DNA of 64,000 bases from Hyphomicrobium sp. (GTDB lineage: Bacteria; Pseudomonadota; Alphaproteobacteria; Rhizobiales; Hyphomicrobiaceae), in the NCBI GenBank assembly GCA_016716675.1, contig JADJVG010000008.1, forward strand, positions 1 to 64,000. Reading direction: 5' to 3'. The notes beneath the pieces were generated by a model. That model saw nothing but the letters and a program-made list of their open reading frames with translations. It was not told where the DNA came from and made no database searches. A program made the translations under genes and the position numbers. Positions 61,916-64,000 of this stretch are shown here, one piece after another (the first letter of the stretch is position 1; every line of letters begins with the position of its first letter).

Positions 61916-63049
61916 ATGACCTTCACATTCATCCATACGGCCGACTGGCAGCTCGGCAAACCGTTCGCAAATTTTCCGTCGGATCTCGCCGGAGAACTGG
62001 CAGCGGCGCGCTTTTCAGCAATCGGGCGGATCGCGGCCATTGCGGAAAAGCGCGGCGCGCGCCATGTGCTCGTGGCGGGTGACATTTTCGACGCGGAAGA
62101 TTTATCGACCAACGTGCTCCGCCGCGCCATGGAGCTGATGGCGGTGCATGCGTCGATCACCTGGGTGCTGCTGCCGGGCAACCATGATCCGGCCCGACAC
62201 GGTGGCGTTTGGGATCGGGTGCAGCGTTTCGGCGCGCCGGGCAATGTCGTGCTGGCGCTGACCGACGGGGCGATCACACTGGGCGATGGCGTTGCTGTGC
62301 TTGCCGCGCCTTTAACGAGCAAAAATCCGGGCCGCGACCCGACGCAATGGATGGACGCTGCGCCGACAGCAGACGGCACGCTGCGCATCGGCTTGGCGCA
62401 TGGCTCGGTGCAGGGGTTCGGTAGTAACGGCGAAAGCTCGGTGCTGATCGCGCGCAATCGTGCGGAGACGGCGGGGCTTGCCTATCTGGCGCTCGGCGAC
62501 TGGCATGGCACAACCCGCGTTGGGCCAGACACTTGGTATTCCGGCACGCCCGAACCGGATCGCTTTCCAAGTAACGAGCCGGGCCATGTGCTGGCGGTGA
62601 GCGTTGTGCGGCAGGGCGCGGTCAACGTTGAGCGCATCGCGTCGGCGGACTTCGCGTGGGCGCGGCTGGCGGCAACAGTCAACACGACCGCCGATCTCTC
62701 GACCATCGAAGCACAGTTCGCGGCACTCGGCGGGACGCAGAGCCGCGCGCTGGTCCGGCTGGCGCTTTCGGGCAGTCTCTCGCTCAGTGAGCATGCTGAC
62801 TTCGACGCATGGCAGGAAGTATGGTCGGCGCGGCTGCGCTATCTCGAGGTTGATGCAGTCGCACTTGCCGTGCGACCGACGGAAACCGATTTCGATAGCC
62901 TCGGCAGCGACGGGCCGCTGGTGGAAGCCGCTCGCAAACTGGCGGCTGTCGCGGCCAACCCTGCGCATGCGGACGCGGCTGTTGCGGCGCTGGCGCTGCA
63001 ACGCTTGTTCGGTTTCGCGGCAGAAGCGGCGCGTGAGGCGGGCACATGA
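61916..63049 (+). CDS. SbcD/YhaO-like DNA repair metallophosphoesterase
   Basis: Mn-dependent nuclease subunit of an Mre11-type complex. 377 residues from ATG at 61916: MTFTFIHTADWQLGKPFANF (phosphoesterase motif I), HVLVAGDIFDAEDLSTNVLR, WVLLPGNHDPARHGGVWDRV, IGLAHGSVQGFG, LAYLALGDWHGTTRVGPDTW with the remaining metal ligands, and a C-terminal cap domain. It overlaps its AAA partner by four bases. The partner is of the YhaN type, so YhaO is a better analogy than E. coli SbcD. Confidence 0.9.
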   Translation: MTFTFIHTADWQLGKPFANFPSDLAGELAAARFSAIGRIAAIAEKRGARHVLVAGDIFDAEDLSTNVLRRAMELMAVHASITWVLLPGNHDPARHGGVWDRVQRFGAPGNVVLALTDGAITLGDGVAVLAAPLTSKNPGRDPTQWMDAAPTADGTLRIGLAHGSVQGFGSNGESSVLIARNRAETAGLAYLALGDWHGTTRVGPDTWYSGTPEPDRFPSNEPGHVLAVSVVRQGAVNVERIASADFAWARLAATVNTTADLSTIEAQFAALGGTQSRALVRLALSGSLSLSEHADFDAWQEVWSARLRYLEVDAVALAVRPTETDFDSLGSDGPLVEAARKLAAVAANPAHADAAVAALALQRLFGFAAEAAREAGT

Positions 63050-64000
63050 AAATCCTGGCGCTGCGCGTTGCAGCTTTCCGCCGCTTTACCGATCCGGCGG
63101 CCATCGAAGATTTTGCCGAGGGCGTCAACGTGCTCGCCGGTCCCAATGAGATGGGCAAATCGACGTTCTTCCGCGCGCTCGAAGCAGCCTTTCTGACGCG
63201 CCATAAGGTCACCGGCAACGTCTTGAACGAGATGCGCCCGTTCGCGGGCGGCGAGCCGATGGTTGAAGCGGATTTCCTGCGCGAAGGCCGGCGCTGGCGG
63301 ATCCGCAAAAACTTCGGGCGCGGCAATGGCGCTATTCTAACCGATCTGACGGCGGGCCGCGTGGTCGCGCGCAACGCTGAGGCGGAAGACCAATTGGCGG
63401 CGCTGATCGGCAAGCCGAGCGACATGCACGGACCTTTGGGGCTGGTCTGGGTGCGCCAGCAGCACACGCTGGTGCGACCTGACCCGGATGTGGATGCGGC
63501 GACCGGCAAGGAGAAATCGCGCGGCGAACTGGGTGCTCTGCAAGCCGCCATCGGTCGCGAAGTCGAGTCGGCGGCGGGTGGTGAAGCCTTGCAGCGCGTG
63601 CAGCATCTGACCGCCAAGGCGCTTGATATTCTACTGACCAACACGCGCAACGCGCCGAAGAAAAATGGCCCCCTCGATCTGGCGCGCCGGGCGCGCGATG
63701 ACACGCGCCTTGAATTGGAACGCGCTGAAAGCGCGGTTGCTGGCGCCGAAAGACGTCTGGATGCGATCGCGGCGCTCAGCGCAGAATATGCGCAGATTTC
63801 GGCACCAGAGTACGCCGCCAGCCGCCGCCTGGATTTGCAGCAGCGTGACGCGGCGATGGCGGCGGAAGTGCAACGGCGCACGCAACTGGACCTTGCGCGG
63901 GAAGCGTTGAAGGCGCGGCTTCTCGAAGCTGAAAGCGCACGCAACGCCAGCGAGGCCGCGCGCAAACTGAAAGAACAAATCAGCTCGCTAGAATCGCAGC
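63046..64000 (+). CDS. SbcC/YhaN-like AAA ATPase, partial (5-prime end only)
   Basis: N-terminal 318 residues of an SMC-like ATPase. It starts MKILALRVAAFRRFTDPAAI, with Walker A in NVLAGPNEMGKSTFFRALEA, and continues as a nucleotide-binding domain (GLVWVRQQHTLVRPD, Q-loop region) into the first coiled coil (from about residue 220, TRLELERAESAVAGAERRLD). The gene leaves the window at 64000. Coupled by ATGA overlap with the phosphoesterase, forming an Rad50/Mre11-like pair. Confidence 0.9.
   Translation, partial: MKILALRVAAFRRFTDPAAIEDFAEGVNVLAGPNEMGKSTFFRALEAAFLTRHKVTGNVLNEMRPFAGGEPMVEADFLREGRRWRIRKNFGRGNGAILTDLTAGRVVARNAEAEDQLAALIGKPSDMHGPLGLVWVRQQHTLVRPDPDVDAATGKEKSRGELGALQAAIGREVESAAGGEALQRVQHLTAKALDILLTNTRNAPKKNGPLDLARRARDDTRLELERAESAVAGAERRLDAIAALSAEYAQISAPEYAASRRLDLQQRDAAMAAEVQRRTQLDLAREALKARLLEAESARNASEAARKLKEQISSLESQ

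Noticed and set aside
62784..63965. 393-codon open frame on the minus strand opposite the SbcC-like gene
   Set aside because: It is the antisense shadow of two clear genes in GC-rich DNA; its translation is Ser/Arg/Ala-rich without any family motif, and the plus-strand products have full catalytic motifs.

Overview
The window is GC-rich chromosomal DNA from an alphaproteobacterium, most likely of the order Hyphomicrobiales (Rhizobiales). The evidence is the combination of a DUF4164-zapA pair, a 6S RNA gene upstream of the 5-formyltetrahydrofolate cyclo-ligase gene, ruvC-ruvA...ruvB running into ybgC-tolQRAB-pal-cpoB-tilS-ftsH, a DUF1134 (EipA-type) envelope protein, a DUF2585 protein and a Usg-family protein. 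No rRNA, tRNA, CRISPR array, insertion sequence or prophage was recognised. Nearly everything looks like vertically inherited core genome, with an accessory metal-efflux locus at the left end.

Layout. 1-4.1 kb (minus): a heavy-metal RND efflux locus with a His/Cys-rich secreted protein, a periplasmic adaptor of unusual two-part build, and a CusA/CzcA pump that leaves the window and carries a frameshift near its start. 4.5-6.6 kb: a PAS-PAS hybrid histidine kinase. 7.3-9.4 kb: a three-domain OvoA-type ovothiol enzyme. 9.5-14.5 kb (minus): a MotA/MotB-like (ExbB/OmpA) pair, an inositol monophosphatase, and a Sel1-repeat protein coupled to a divergent ThiE-like protein. 14.8-19.3 kb: a large L,D-transpeptidase, then class I aldolase and GAPDH on the other strand. 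19.6-23.3 kb: DUF4164, zapA, DUF1232, 6S RNA, fau, ymdB-like and yebC. 24.5-30.3 kb: ruvC-ruvA, a DUF188 protein, two small membrane proteins, PilZ, ruvB, a Tat-exported phosphoesterase and ybgC.

30.6-41.6 kb is the Tol-Pal envelope-constriction cluster: tolQRAB, two tandem tiny lipoproteins, pal, a second Pal-like protein, cpoB, tilS and ftsH. ftsH carries a one-base insertion that splits it into two frames. 41.7-51.6 kb holds folP, ppk2, purB, an orphan periplasmic binding protein, a degenerate universal-stress-protein remnant, an APC permease, a double-CDGSH protein and a photolyase. 51.7-61.2 kb is rich in envelope genes: two consecutive small L,D-transpeptidases, an EipA-like protein, a thioesterase, small membrane and secreted proteins, a lytic transglycosylase, type I isopentenyl-diphosphate isomerase, Usg and a lipoprotein. 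61.3-64 kb has a GNAT acetyltransferase and an SbcD/SbcC-like (YhaO/YhaN-like) pair cut by the window edge.

Functionally, the window is dominated by envelope maintenance: Tol-Pal, three L,D-transpeptidases, a transglycosylase, EipA and a second proton-channel-like pair. DNA repair is also well represented (RuvABC, photolyase, SbcCD-like). No wholly new multi-gene system was identified. The best leads are the tandem mini-lipoproteins and second Pal inside the tol-pal cluster, the non-flagellar MotA/MotB-like pair, the two-module metal adaptor, the orphan OvoA, and two frame disruptions in otherwise intact genes (cusA-like and ftsH) that are either assembly errors or real mutations.
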